Made by a program: the position numbers and the translations under genes. 64,000 nucleotides of DNA from assembly GCA_964613725.1 (NCBI GenBank), contig CAZTJY010000002.1:3401-67400 (forward strand), in the 5' to 3' direction. How positions within the stretch are numbered: position 1 is the stretch's first letter; the number at the start of each line of letters is the position of its first letter. This DNA comes from Parapedobacter sp964613725. Lineage in GTDB: Bacteria; Bacteroidota; Bacteroidia; Sphingobacteriales; Sphingobacteriaceae. Below the pieces are notes generated by a model, which saw nothing but the letters and a program-made list of their open reading frames with translations, was not told the origin of the DNA and did no database searches. Of this stretch, positions 35,208 to 43,247 are shown in pieces.

Positions 35208-36626
35208 ATGACACATCGCATATATATCTTATTGCTTACCATCGCATTCGCTTTCAGCTCATGCGAAAGCTTTGTAGAACCGGGGGCGCCGAAAACGGAA
35301 ATCCCCCTCGAACTCGCCTTTTCCGACGATAAAACGGCTACGGCATCCGTGGTGTGTATTTATGCCCGCATGAACAACCTCAACTACCAGTTTGCCAACG
35401 TGCTTTCACTCATCTTGCCGGGTATGATGGCCGACGAGATGGCGTATGCATTTGCGTTTGCCACTTACGATGAATTCAAAAACAACAACGTCCTCTCATC
35501 CAATCAGTATGTGGATATCTTCTGGTCATCCCTCTACCAGTATATCTACCAAGCGAATGCTTGCATAGCGGGGTTGGAAAAGGCCGACAACCTGAATCCT
35601 CAGGTGAAAAGCCAATTGCTGGGCGAGGCGAAGTTCATCCGTGCATTCTGCCACTTCTACCTGGTCAATTACTTCGGTGATGTACCACTGATCCTCACTA
35701 CAGACGCGCTGGCCAACAACCACAAGCCGCGTACGCCCGCCGCTGAGGTTTACGCCCGTGTCATCGAAGACCTGAAAGCGGCCAAGGAGCAACTGTTTGA
35801 TGGTTACCCCGCGGGGGACCGGGCCAACGCCGATGGCGAACGCATCCGCCCCAACAAAGGTGCCGCTAGTGCCATGCTTGCACGTGCGTACCTATATTCC
35901 GGCCAGTTCGCACAGGCTGAGACGGAGGCCACGGAAGTCATCGGCAACAGCCAATACCAACTGTTGGGCAGCGAAGACATCAGCAACGTTTTTCTGGCCA
36001 ACAGTGCAGAAACCATCTGGCAGCTGCAAGCCATCAATACTGCCGGCGGCCGGAACACCTGGGAAGGCTTCCTGATGGTGCCGGCAACGGAAACAGCAGA
36101 CGCACTTTTCCGGCTCGTGCCCGGTGGGCTACAGGATGCGTTCGAGACCGACGACCTCCGCCGCGAAAACTGGGTGGGCTCGCGTACCACGGCATCGGGC
36201 AATACGTACCTCTTCCCCTACAAATACAAGGCCCGCTTCGGCGTAACACCGGTGCAGGAATACACCATGGTGCTCCGCCTTGCCGAGCAATACCTCATCC
36301 GAGCCGAGGCACGACTGGCACAGGATAAATTTGCGGAAGCCGAAGCAGATCTCAACGTCATCCGCGGCCGGGCAGGCCTGGACGCGCTAGACCTTGGCGA
36401 TGATGCCAATGCCCTACGTGCGGCTTTAGAACAGGAGCGCCGCATCGAGCTTTTTGCCGAATGGGGGCACCGGTGGTTTGACCTCCGCAGATGGCCCAGC
36501 ACCACCGGCGACGCGGGAAAAACCCGTGCCGACGATGTCTTGGCCCCGATAAAACCCGCTTGGCAGTCAAGCGCGATTTACCTGCCCTTGCCCGATGAAG
36601 CGATCCGTACGAACCCAAATTTGTAA
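35208..36626 (+). CDS. SusD/RagB-family lipoprotein (sigma-controlled locus)
   Basis: The 472-residue lipoprotein (lipobox FSSC, Cys near 19, followed by ESFVEPGAPKTEI) has the usual SusD core (QLLGEAKFIRAFCHFYLVNYFGDVPL) and a C-terminal NVIRGRAGLDAL and LEQERRIELFAEWGHRWFDLRRW. It ends in the standard DEAIRTNPNL. It pairs with the STN-SusC 11 bp upstream. The TlpA-like gene begins 18 bp downstream, so the three genes probably share a transcript. Confidence 0.95.
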   Translation: MTHRIYILLLTIAFAFSSCESFVEPGAPKTEIPLELAFSDDKTATASVVCIYARMNNLNYQFANVLSLILPGMMADEMAYAFAFATYDEFKNNNVLSSNQYVDIFWSSLYQYIYQANACIAGLEKADNLNPQVKSQLLGEAKFIRAFCHFYLVNYFGDVPLILTTDALANNHKPRTPAAEVYARVIEDLKAAKEQLFDGYPAGDRANADGERIRPNKGAASAMLARAYLYSGQFAQAETEATEVIGNSQYQLLGSEDISNVFLANSAETIWQLQAINTAGGRNTWEGFLMVPATETADALFRLVPGGLQDAFETDDLRRENWVGSRTTASGNTYLFPYKYKARFGVTPVQEYTMVLRLAEQYLIRAEARLAQDKFAEAEADLNVIRGRAGLDALDLGDDANALRAALEQERRIELFAEWGHRWFDLRRWPSTTGDAGKTRADDVLAPIKPAWQSSAIYLPLPDEAIRTNPNL

Positions 36627-36644
36627 TGCATTAACTATTGACCC

Positions 36645-38093
36645 ATGTTTCCACGATCATTGATACCGACGCTTTGTTTGTGCCTGCTGCTCCCCTTCGG
36701 GGGGCTTGCGGCACGCAGCACCACCGTTACCGGCAAACTCATCGGCTATTCGGGAAAACAGCTCACGCTGAATTACCAGGAATACGCCGTGCTGGCCGAC
36801 CTCCAGAAGCAGGAAGTAGCGGTGGCTGCAGATGGATCGTTCCGCTTCTCCATCGACATCGCGACGCCGGCACGGGCGTTCATGATTGTGGAAACTTCCC
36901 CTGTGGAAGAACGGTTTACCGTAACCCGAGGCGACGGCCGGGATACGACCATCACCACCCAAACCAACCGTTCGCAGTTGGTGTTCCTCTACCTCGCCCC
37001 CGGCAACAAGCAGCAAGTAACCGTAGACGTAAAAAACGTACAGGAAACGCTCCACATCACCGGAAGGAACCGTGCCGCGAGCCGGTACCTCAATGAGGAA
37101 GACTGGCGGTTCAACCAATACCGCGACAAACACCTGAAAAATTACTTTGGCTATGTGAATTACTCGCCCGACCAATACGCCGCATATGTAGCAAAACGGG
37201 AGGCCGACCGGCTCGCTTTCCTTGTGCAATTCAACAAACAGCAACGCATTGCGAAACAGTTGTACCACGTGAGCGAGCAAACCATACGCAACGACGCGAC
37301 CATGGCGTTGCTGCTCTACCCGTCAATGCGCAACGCTTATCGGGAAGACGGCTTTTCAGCGGATACAACGTATTATGCATTCCTCCGGGAGGTGAACCTC
37401 GATCGGTCCAACACCGATAAAGGGATTGCGTATTATTATTTCCTGGATTATTACCTGAAGGAAAAGTACCGGTTGGCTGACGTCGACGACGATTTCTTCG
37501 ATTACGTCAAAAACGAACTATCAGGCCGACCCCTGTATGAATATTACGCGTTTGCGCTGGCGTCTAATTTCAAGAAAAAACTCTACGCCCATTTCGGACC
37601 GGATTGCCCCTACCCGGATTTGGCCAAACGGGTGAAAGTCAAGTATCACAAACTGGAAGGCATGCTGGAAGGCAACCCTGCCCCGGTGGTGGTATTGCAG
37701 GATACAACCGGCACGGATATCCCATTGGCCAAGCTGAAGGGAAAATACCTATACATCGATTTCTGGGCCACCTGGTGCGGACCGTGCATCGCGGAAATGC
37801 CGGCACTGGATACGCTGCAGCATGACTATGCCGACGCAGATATTGCCTTTTTAAGCATCTCGGTAGACAAGGAAAAAGATAAACAGAAATGGAAGGACTT
37901 CGTAGCCGAGCGCCAACTAAAGGGTGTACAAGTATGGGTGGATGAAGAAAACAGCCGGGTGTTTACCGAAGCGTTTAATATCAAACAAATTCCACGCTTC
38001 GTTCTGCTCGACCCGGAAGGGCACATCGTGAATGCCAACGCGCCGAGACCTTCTGACAAGCGTATCCGGCAACTGCTGGACAAAATCTTGTAA
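36645..38093 (+). CDS. TlpA/ResA-like thioredoxin-fold protein
   Basis: The 482-residue protein has a signal peptide and an N-terminal beta domain of the DUF4369/thiol-disulfide-associated type (VTGKLIGYSGKQLTLNYQEY). A helical middle follows, and the C-terminus is a thioredoxin domain. The redox motif is WCGPC (Cys378 and Cys381) in DFWATWCGPCIAEMPALDTL, and the cis-Pro is in QIPRFVLLDPEG. It should reduce or shuffle disulfides in the periplasm. TlpA-like proteins very often close sigma/FecR/SusC/SusD operons in Sphingobacteriaceae, but their clients are not known. No other redox partner is visible nearby. Confidence 0.9.
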   Translation: MFPRSLIPTLCLCLLLPFGGLAARSTTVTGKLIGYSGKQLTLNYQEYAVLADLQKQEVAVAADGSFRFSIDIATPARAFMIVETSPVEERFTVTRGDGRDTTITTQTNRSQLVFLYLAPGNKQQVTVDVKNVQETLHITGRNRAASRYLNEEDWRFNQYRDKHLKNYFGYVNYSPDQYAAYVAKREADRLAFLVQFNKQQRIAKQLYHVSEQTIRNDATMALLLYPSMRNAYREDGFSADTTYYAFLREVNLDRSNTDKGIAYYYFLDYYLKEKYRLADVDDDFFDYVKNELSGRPLYEYYAFALASNFKKKLYAHFGPDCPYPDLAKRVKVKYHKLEGMLEGNPAPVVVLQDTTGTDIPLAKLKGKYLYIDFWATWCGPCIAEMPALDTLQHDYADADIAFLSISVDKEKDKQKWKDFVAERQLKGVQVWVDEENSRVFTEAFNIKQIPRFVLLDPEGHIVNANAPRPSDKRIRQLLDKIL

Positions 38094-38146
38094 GCAAGTA
38101 ACGGTCATCCAAACCGGTTTTCGCTAGGTGGTGTGTTTGTGTTTCA

Positions 38147-39115
38147 TTACTCCCCTTCTCCCAATGCGCCCCAGCCACTCAGCATGATCGCAAACATCTT
38201 CCAGGCAACACCTACATCGGCGAAGCTGTACACCGGTTCCTTTGCTTCAATCTGCAGTTCGGTGTCGGTCACCGTGCGCGCGGTAATGGCCTCCGGCTGC
38301 ATGACCAATGTGGGCTCCTCGCCGTTGTCGTAATATGCCTCGATTTTGAGGATACCTGCATTTTCGGGCAGGTAAAACGGATGGGTGAAATTGATTGTTT
38401 TACTGAACGCATCAGCCGTGTAGACAACTAACTTTTGGGCGATAGGAGTCTGGGGCAACGGACTATCGGGGTCCGGCTCGGGGACATGCTGCGACTGGAG
38501 GGTGTAGGTAGATACTTCGCAAGAGTAACCTCCCACGACCGCGTTTTTTGATGACACTTCGCGATGGTACATGGTGGCGTCGAACGCGCCACTGCGAACA
38601 TAGAGGTCCACGGATGGCACATAGGTCAGCGATAGCTCGCGGTCCTCCGGGGGAATCTCATCCGTTTGGACCAGCGTGCGGAGGAAAAGCTTACCTTCGT
38701 CATTCCCAACGTCGTGGTAATTATCAAATGTATAACCAAATCCATGGGCCTTGCCCAATACCACATCGCCCTTCACGTAATAGGTGCAAATGACACTGTT
38801 CAACATCAACCCTAAAGCACTAAACGGATTGGTGGTGGCATATTCTTCCAGCAGCGTAAGGAACGCCTGTGCTTCTTCGTTGTTTTCGGCGAGCTCGGCA
38901 AACTGCTCAGGCACGTCATCGCGCGAGAAATCGATTTGCTTGATGAAGAAGCCCAAGTCCACCCCATGGCTGTACATACCCATTTCAATAGTTCCCTCCG
39001 CAAACGGCGTATTATCGCCAGCTTGGTCATCAGGATCCAACGAATCGGTTTTGGCACAGGCCGAAAACAACAGTAACACGATGAAAAGATAACGGGATAG
39101 GTGCTTGATGTTCAT
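38147..39115 (-). CDS. Lipoprotein of unknown function
   Basis: From ATG 39115 the product is 322 residues with a lipobox (LLFSAC). The mature chain begins with an acidic linker (KTDSLDPDDQAGD) and then an apparently beta-rich domain with few recognisable motifs: SVICTYYVKGDVVLGKAHGF, YHREVSSKNAVVGGYSCEV. Some resemblance to DUF4412-type proteins can be argued, but I would not assign it. It converges on the TlpA gene and has no evident partner; the DUF4382 lipoprotein gene upstream on the same strand is separated from it by a terminator. Confidence 0.7.
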   Translation of the reverse strand: MNIKHLSRYLFIVLLLFSACAKTDSLDPDDQAGDNTPFAEGTIEMGMYSHGVDLGFFIKQIDFSRDDVPEQFAELAENNEEAQAFLTLLEEYATTNPFSALGLMLNSVICTYYVKGDVVLGKAHGFGYTFDNYHDVGNDEGKLFLRTLVQTDEIPPEDRELSLTYVPSVDLYVRSGAFDATMYHREVSSKNAVVGGYSCEVSTYTLQSQHVPEPDPDSPLPQTPIAQKLVVYTADAFSKTINFTHPFYLPENAGILKIEAYYDNGEEPTLVMQPEAITARTVTDTELQIEAKEPVYSFADVGVAWKMFAIMLSGWGALGEGE

Positions 39116-39200
39116 GCGGCAAAATGGATACATGTTTTCGTTTTTATGTTATGAATCGGCAAAAATAAGGGCTCTAGCGGACTCACGCAATACCCGAAAA

Positions 39201-39234
39201 CAAGGAAAGTTCGGCGGTATCCGAACTTTCCTTG
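39201..39234 (-). terminator. Rho-independent terminator of the DUF4382 gene
   Basis: CAAGGAAAGTTCGG and CCGAACTTTCCTTG form a perfect 14-bp stem with a 6-base loop. On the minus strand it is followed by TTTT (plus-strand 39197-39200). It begins 22 bp after the stop at 39256. Confidence 0.8.
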
Positions 39235-39255
39235 ACTTAATGGATAGTCAACAAC

Positions 39256-40044
39256 TTACTGATCCAAGTGGATCGCTTGCACATCGGCGATCACGCCAAA
39301 CGCTACCGGTACGGTACGCTCGTATACCGCCAAACCGGAGGCCTCGTCGGGTTCGATACGTAAGGTATAACTACCTTCAGGGAGGCCCTGGAGCAGGAAG
39401 AACCCGTCTGGTTCGGGTATGGCACTCACCGTGTCCGTTTCACTGATGGCATACACAATCGGGTTGGCGTCCATCGGCTGCACCACGCCTTTGATCCGGC
39501 CGTTGGTCAATTGGGTAAATACACGGATTACGGGTTTAAGCTTATAAGCACCGTTGCCCGTTTGAACGATTGACCTTGCGGCGTCAAAATCAGTCCAGAA
39601 CTCGTAGGACCCATTGGGCACCAGCTCTTCATGAACATTAAACTTAAGACCACTCTCTTGACCGGAAGGCACGTCGAGCGGATGCTCGATACCATCCACC
39701 ACGATGGCATTGCCCTCACCCAGTATAAAACGCACTTGCGACAGCCGGCCCACGGGGAGGGTGGTCCGTGCTAACAGCGTGTCGGCCCCGTTGCGGTAGT
39801 CGAGAATGTTGTATACCCCGGGGACGACCGGATCGACTGATACCCACCCGGCCTCATCGGTGTGGAATTCGATGCCTTGTATGTCCAAAAGCAATCCGTC
39901 AAATGCGGCGGGCGCGTCGGTCAGCCGCAGGCTGACTTCCGCTGTCTCACCTGAATTGCCGGAATTTTTCTCGCAGCCCGAAAAGAACAACAGGCCCAAT
40001 GCAGCGGTTAAGGTCAATAGCGGGAGTACGACATGCTTCTTCAT
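39256..40044 (-). CDS. DUF4382-domain lipoprotein
   Basis: The 262-residue lipoprotein (LLFFSGC, Cys near 24) has a DUF4382 domain (VSLRLTDAPAAFDGLLLDIQGIEFH, then LSQVRFILGEGNAIVVDG, VHEELVPNGSYEFWTDFDA). A short C-terminal carboxypeptidase-regulatory-like beta sandwich follows (GRIKGVVQPMDANPIVYAI, LPEGSYTLRIEP). DUF4382 proteins are exported and of unknown role, perhaps adhesion or ligand binding. A strong terminator closes the gene. Confidence 0.88.
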   Translation of the reverse strand: MKKHVVLPLLTLTAALGLLFFSGCEKNSGNSGETAEVSLRLTDAPAAFDGLLLDIQGIEFHTDEAGWVSVDPVVPGVYNILDYRNGADTLLARTTLPVGRLSQVRFILGEGNAIVVDGIEHPLDVPSGQESGLKFNVHEELVPNGSYEFWTDFDAARSIVQTGNGAYKLKPVIRVFTQLTNGRIKGVVQPMDANPIVYAISETDTVSAIPEPDGFFLLQGLPEGSYTLRIEPDEASGLAVYERTVPVAFGVIADVQAIHLDQ

Positions 40045-40102
40045 CTTCTCGTTGTTTTAATGATTTATTTGTTGCCCATAGGCTGATAAACGTTCGCTCG
40101 AT

Positions 40103-40306
40103 CTAATCACCGACTTGTAGGATATTATAATAGAGGTTGCGGTGTTTTTTCCGCTGGCCGGGCGCATGGTCGCGTGCGGATTTCTTTCCACTGATTTTCT
40201 TGGCCTGCCCAGGGGGCACCTTGCCGCTGCGGCCAGCGGTGCGGTGCACGGTGCAAGACCCCAGGAAAATGATTGCTATGACTAATAAGGCGATAAGCGA
40301 TTTCAT
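40103..40306 (-). CDS. Small lipoprotein with PPGQAKK...HAPGQRKK motif
   Basis: From ATG 40306 the product is 67 residues: a lipoprotein signal with Cys18 (IFLGSC) and then a very basic tail with the paired motif PPGQAKKISGKKSA and HAPGQRKK. Short lipoproteins with this motif recur across Sphingobacteriaceae and are sometimes labelled quinol oxidase subunit 4, a name that the sequence does not support. Function is unknown; the basic tail could bind an anionic surface. The longer ORF from 40339 adds a poor leader. Confidence 0.75.
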   Translation of the reverse strand: MKSLIALLVIAIIFLGSCTVHRTAGRSGKVPPGQAKKISGKKSARDHAPGQRKKHRNLYYNILQVGD

Positions 40307-40450
40307 TATGATAACACGTTTGGTCACGGACATGAACAAACAAAATTCTCGCCCAAACGTTAAACCATTAATTAACAGAGTTTTAACAAAACTGAAGGAT
40401 GTATAGTTTTAGGGACATTCCTATTCTGTTGCATCAGCTCGCCGCTGCCG

Positions 40451-40765
40451 CTATCCGCGCGCTTCACCATAAGCCGATAGCAGCGCCTCCATCACCAATT
40501 CACGCGCTACACGGTCGAGGCGGAACGTGGTGGCTCCCTTTTCGCCCCATTTATTGGGCACAGGATGGATATTCGTTGGGTCCATCGCACAGAACAATGC
40601 TTGCTCGGATACGGTGAGGAAGATATTTGCGGTATTGTCTTTGGCGAGGTAAGTGGCAAACATGCGCTTGCCACTCACGCGGAAACCTGTCCGCTCGAAA
40701 TGCGGGCGCTGTTCCGTTCCGGCAAACGACAGGGCCATATCTGCAAACGCTGCTCCGCTAATCAT
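40451..40765 (-). CDS. MmcQ/YjbR-family protein
   Basis: From ATG 40765 the product is 104 residues and reads as a single MmcQ/YjbR domain: FAGTEQRPHFERTGFRVSGKRMFATY, then FLTVSEQALFCAMDP and NKWGEKGATTFRLDRV. This small alpha-beta fold resembles DNA-binding domains, and its role in cells is unclear. It is cytoplasmic. It is divergent from the Crp/Fnr-type regulator gene with 125 bp between them. Confidence 0.8.
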   Translation of the reverse strand: MISGAAFADMALSFAGTEQRPHFERTGFRVSGKRMFATYLAKDNTANIFLTVSEQALFCAMDPTNIHPVPNKWGEKGATTFRLDRVARELVMEALLSAYGEARG

Positions 40766-40840
40766 TGGGTAAAGATAAAAATAATCCCTTACAGGCACCT
40801 TTGACTACTGATGGCGGTTGCGACGTAAATGGGCATGTCT

Positions 40841-40848
40841 TATTTTTG
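40841..40848 (+). promoter_or_regulatory. -7 element of the Crp/Fnr-type gene
   Basis: TATTTTTG matches TAnnTTTG exactly, 42 bp before ATG 40891. Confidence 0.5.
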
Positions 40849-40890
40849 TAAAACCGGTTGGTGGCGTGCCAGCGATGATGACCAAATACC

Positions 40891-41463
40891 ATGTTTAGCG
40901 AACTAGAAAAGAACTTCAGGCAGCAGATAGCCCTCACGGACGACGAATTTGATCGGGTAACACGGCATTTCGTACCGAAAAAACTACGCCGGCGACAGCT
41001 CCTGCTGGAGCCGGGCGATGTGTGTACCCGCATGGCGTTCGTAACGAAAGGCGCCCTATACGCCTACTCCACCACCGAAAAAGGTTCCATCAACGTGGTA
41101 CAGTTTGCCTTTGAATCGTGGTGGATGGCCGACCTGTATAGTTTCTTCACCCAAGAACCCACCAAACTGACCATCGAAGCACTGGAAGACTGTCAACTAC
41201 TGCTCCTCAAGGCCGATCGCCTGGAGCCGCTGATGGCCGAAGTGCCGGCCGTAGAATCATACCTGCGGATACTCTACCAAAATGCTTACGTAGCTCTGCA
41301 ACGCCGCATGGAAGAAACCATCGGACTCACCGCGGAACAGCGGTATACACGTTTCATGGAACGCGATGGGCACCTGCTGCTGCGCGTCCCGCAGCACCTT
41401 ATCGCATCGTTTCTTGGCATAACCCCCGAGACGCTGAGCCGTATACGGAAGCAGCTTTCTTAA
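40891..41463 (+). CDS. Crp/Fnr-family transcriptional regulator
   Basis: The 190-residue protein has a cyclic-nucleotide-binding-like beta roll (RRQLLLEPGDVCTRMAFVTKGALYAY and following) and a C-terminal helix-turn-helix. The recognition helix reads TPETLSRIRKQL. It keeps the Glu-x-x-Ser-Arg pattern by which E. coli FNR (E209, S212, R213) reads TTGAT. The N-terminal iron-sulfur cysteines of FNR are absent, so it is not an FNR-type oxygen sensor. A perfect TTGAT-N4-ATCAA palindrome lies 17 bp downstream of its stop, in front of the YceI gene, making that gene the first candidate target. Confidence 0.9.
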   Translation: MFSELEKNFRQQIALTDDEFDRVTRHFVPKKLRRRQLLLEPGDVCTRMAFVTKGALYAYSTTEKGSINVVQFAFESWWMADLYSFFTQEPTKLTIEALEDCQLLLLKADRLEPLMAEVPAVESYLRILYQNAYVALQRRMEETIGLTAEQRYTRFMERDGHLLLRVPQHLIASFLGITPETLSRIRKQLS

Positions 41464-41480
41464 GCGAAAGCGGAAAGTCG

Positions 41481-41494
41481 TTGATATATATCAA
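41481..41494 (+). promoter_or_regulatory. Perfect FNR-type site TTGAT-N4-ATCAA
   Basis: TTGATATATATCAA is fully symmetrical. Its centre lies about 64 bp upstream of the start of transcription expected from the YceI promoter (TACCTTTG at 41540-41547), close to the -61.5 position of class I FNR/CRP activation. Confidence 0.65.
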
Positions 41495-41516
41495 TGCCAT
41501 TCCTTATCATATATCA

Positions 41517-41547
41517 TTGGACCTGCCTTCAAACGGCGGTACCTTTG
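41517..41547 (+). promoter_or_regulatory. Promoter of the YceI gene
   Basis: TTGG (41517-41520) and TACCTTTG (41540-41547) are 19 bp apart, the usual Bacteroidota spacing. The mRNA leader would be about 85 bases. Confidence 0.55.
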
Positions 41548-41635
41548 TATCCTAACAAAATAACTTGCACGCGGGCTGGAAAATTTTGCACCGTTGATTA
41601 ATCAACTATTTTATCACAAAACAAATTTTATCATC

Positions 41636-42208
41636 ATGAAAAAAGGATTATTAGCTATCGCACTGCTTATCGCATCTACGGTTTTTGCCGCAGTGACACT
41701 CTGGACAAATGACGAGGCACACTCCCAGCTACAATTTACGGTGTCGCACCTCGGCCTTAGTGATGTTTCGGGCACATTCAATGATTTTGAAGTGAAGGTG
41801 AACGCAACCAAAGACAATTTCAGTGATGCGGTATTTGAACTGACCGCCCAGGTGGCCTCTATCGATACCCGCGTGGAAGCCCGCGACAACCACCTCAAAA
41901 GCCCCGATTTCTTTGATGCCGAGAAGTATCCGGTGATCACGTTTAAGAGTACGGCCATCAAAAAGAACGGAAAAGACACGTACTCCCTCACGGGTAACCT
42001 CACCATCAATGGTGTAACCAAATCGGTAACTACCGACCTGTGGTACCGGGGCAAATTGGTAGACGAAAAGACGGGTAAAGAAACCGTCGGCTTTCAACTC
42101 ACCGGTGAAATCAAGCGTTCCGACTTTCATGTGGGGGATGGATTCGCCGAGCCGATGATCAGCGACGTCGTACGCATAAAGGCGGACGGCGAATTTGTGA
42201 AACAATAA
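41636..42208 (+). CDS. YceI-family periplasmic lipocalin-like protein
   Basis: From ATG 41636 the product is 190 residues with a signal peptide (IASTVFAAVT). The YceI beta-barrel is clear: SQLQFTVSHLGLSDVSGTFNDFE, then VASIDTRVEARDNHLKSPDFFDAEKYPVITFKS and VTTDLWYRGK. YceI proteins bind isoprenoid-type lipids such as polyprenyl chains and are often induced by acid, osmotic or redox stress. The promoter region contains an FNR-type palindrome next to the Crp/Fnr-type regulator gene. It is followed by the dioxygenase gene 88 bp downstream. Confidence 0.93.
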   Translation: MKKGLLAIALLIASTVFAAVTLWTNDEAHSQLQFTVSHLGLSDVSGTFNDFEVKVNATKDNFSDAVFELTAQVASIDTRVEARDNHLKSPDFFDAEKYPVITFKSTAIKKNGKDTYSLTGNLTINGVTKSVTTDLWYRGKLVDEKTGKETVGFQLTGEIKRSDFHVGDGFAEPMISDVVRIKADGEFVKQ

Positions 42209-42296
42209 GCAACATATAACATCACCTTTACCCGTATGGGCGGACGGCGTGGTGCACGGCACGGAGCCGGATCCGCCTTTCTATTGATTGATGATA

Positions 42297-43172
42297 ATGA
42301 AAAGAAAGGAGTTTCTGGAAATGATGGTCATACCCGTAGGGACCGCAGCGGGGCTACGTAGCTTGAGCCGCCTTAATGATCGCCTCCCCGCAACCGAAAA
42401 GATGCCGGTATTATTCATAGGCCATGGTTCACCCATGAACGGCATAATCGACAATCCGTTCAGTCAGGGATGGATGGCTATGGCGAAACAGCTTCCCCGC
42501 CCAAAGGCAGTGCTCGTGGTGTCTGCCCATTGGGAAACCAAAGGCACCTTTATCACCGCGATGGATAACCCCAAAACCATCCACGATTTCGGCGGTTTCC
42601 CCAAGGCGCTGTATGAGGTGCAATACCCCGCTCCCGGCGACCCCCAACTGGCTGCCGAAACAGCCAAAATGATACAGTCTGCGCCTGTGGGGCTCGATCA
42701 TGAATGGGGGCTCGACCACGGTGCGTGGACCGTGGTGCGCCACATGTACCCCGACGCCAGCATACCGGTGTTGCAACTGAGCATGGATTATAGCAAAGGT
42801 CCGCAATACCATTATGACCTGGCCAGCGAGCTGCACGGGCTTCGTCACAAAGGGGTGCTCATTGTCGGTAGCGGCAATATGGTGCACAACCTCCGCATGG
42901 TGGCGTGGGACAAGCTCGACCGCGACTATGGTTTTGACTGGGCACTGCAGATCAACGACACCTTCAAGCACCTGATTGCCGATGGCGACCACGAGCGCCT
43001 GGTCAACTATCGGCAACTGGGGCGCGAAGCACAACTGGCCGTACCGACGCCCGAACATTTCCTCCCATTATTGTACGTACTGGGCCTGACCAACACACAC
43101 GAAAATATTGCCTTCTTCAATGATAAACCCGTGGGTGGTTCGCTGACGATGACATCGGTAAAAATAGGCTAA
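42297..43172 (+). CDS. ygiD: 4,5-DOPA dioxygenase extradiol-like (YgiD family)
   Basis: The product is about 291 residues of the LigB/DODA class. The zinc-binding histidines are visible in LFIGHGSPMN, VVSAHWETKG, LDHGAWTVVRHMYP and VGSGNMVHNLR. YgiD opens the ring of L-DOPA and related catechols. The extra 30 N-terminal residues, compared with E. coli YgiD, look like a short signal or anchor (FLEMMVIPVGTAAGLRSL), which some Bacteroidota members have. It may share a transcript with YceI. ATG 42291 is an equally possible start. Confidence 0.88.
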   Translation: MKRKEFLEMMVIPVGTAAGLRSLSRLNDRLPATEKMPVLFIGHGSPMNGIIDNPFSQGWMAMAKQLPRPKAVLVVSAHWETKGTFITAMDNPKTIHDFGGFPKALYEVQYPAPGDPQLAAETAKMIQSAPVGLDHEWGLDHGAWTVVRHMYPDASIPVLQLSMDYSKGPQYHYDLASELHGLRHKGVLIVGSGNMVHNLRMVAWDKLDRDYGFDWALQINDTFKHLIADGDHERLVNYRQLGREAQLAVPTPEHFLPLLYVLGLTNTHENIAFFNDKPVGGSLTMTSVKIG

Positions 43173-43247
43173 TTCCCTGCCGATGTCCATGCACTGGTGC
43201 CTTTCGGTTGACGGATTTATCGTATATTGCCTGCAAGTTCACACGCG

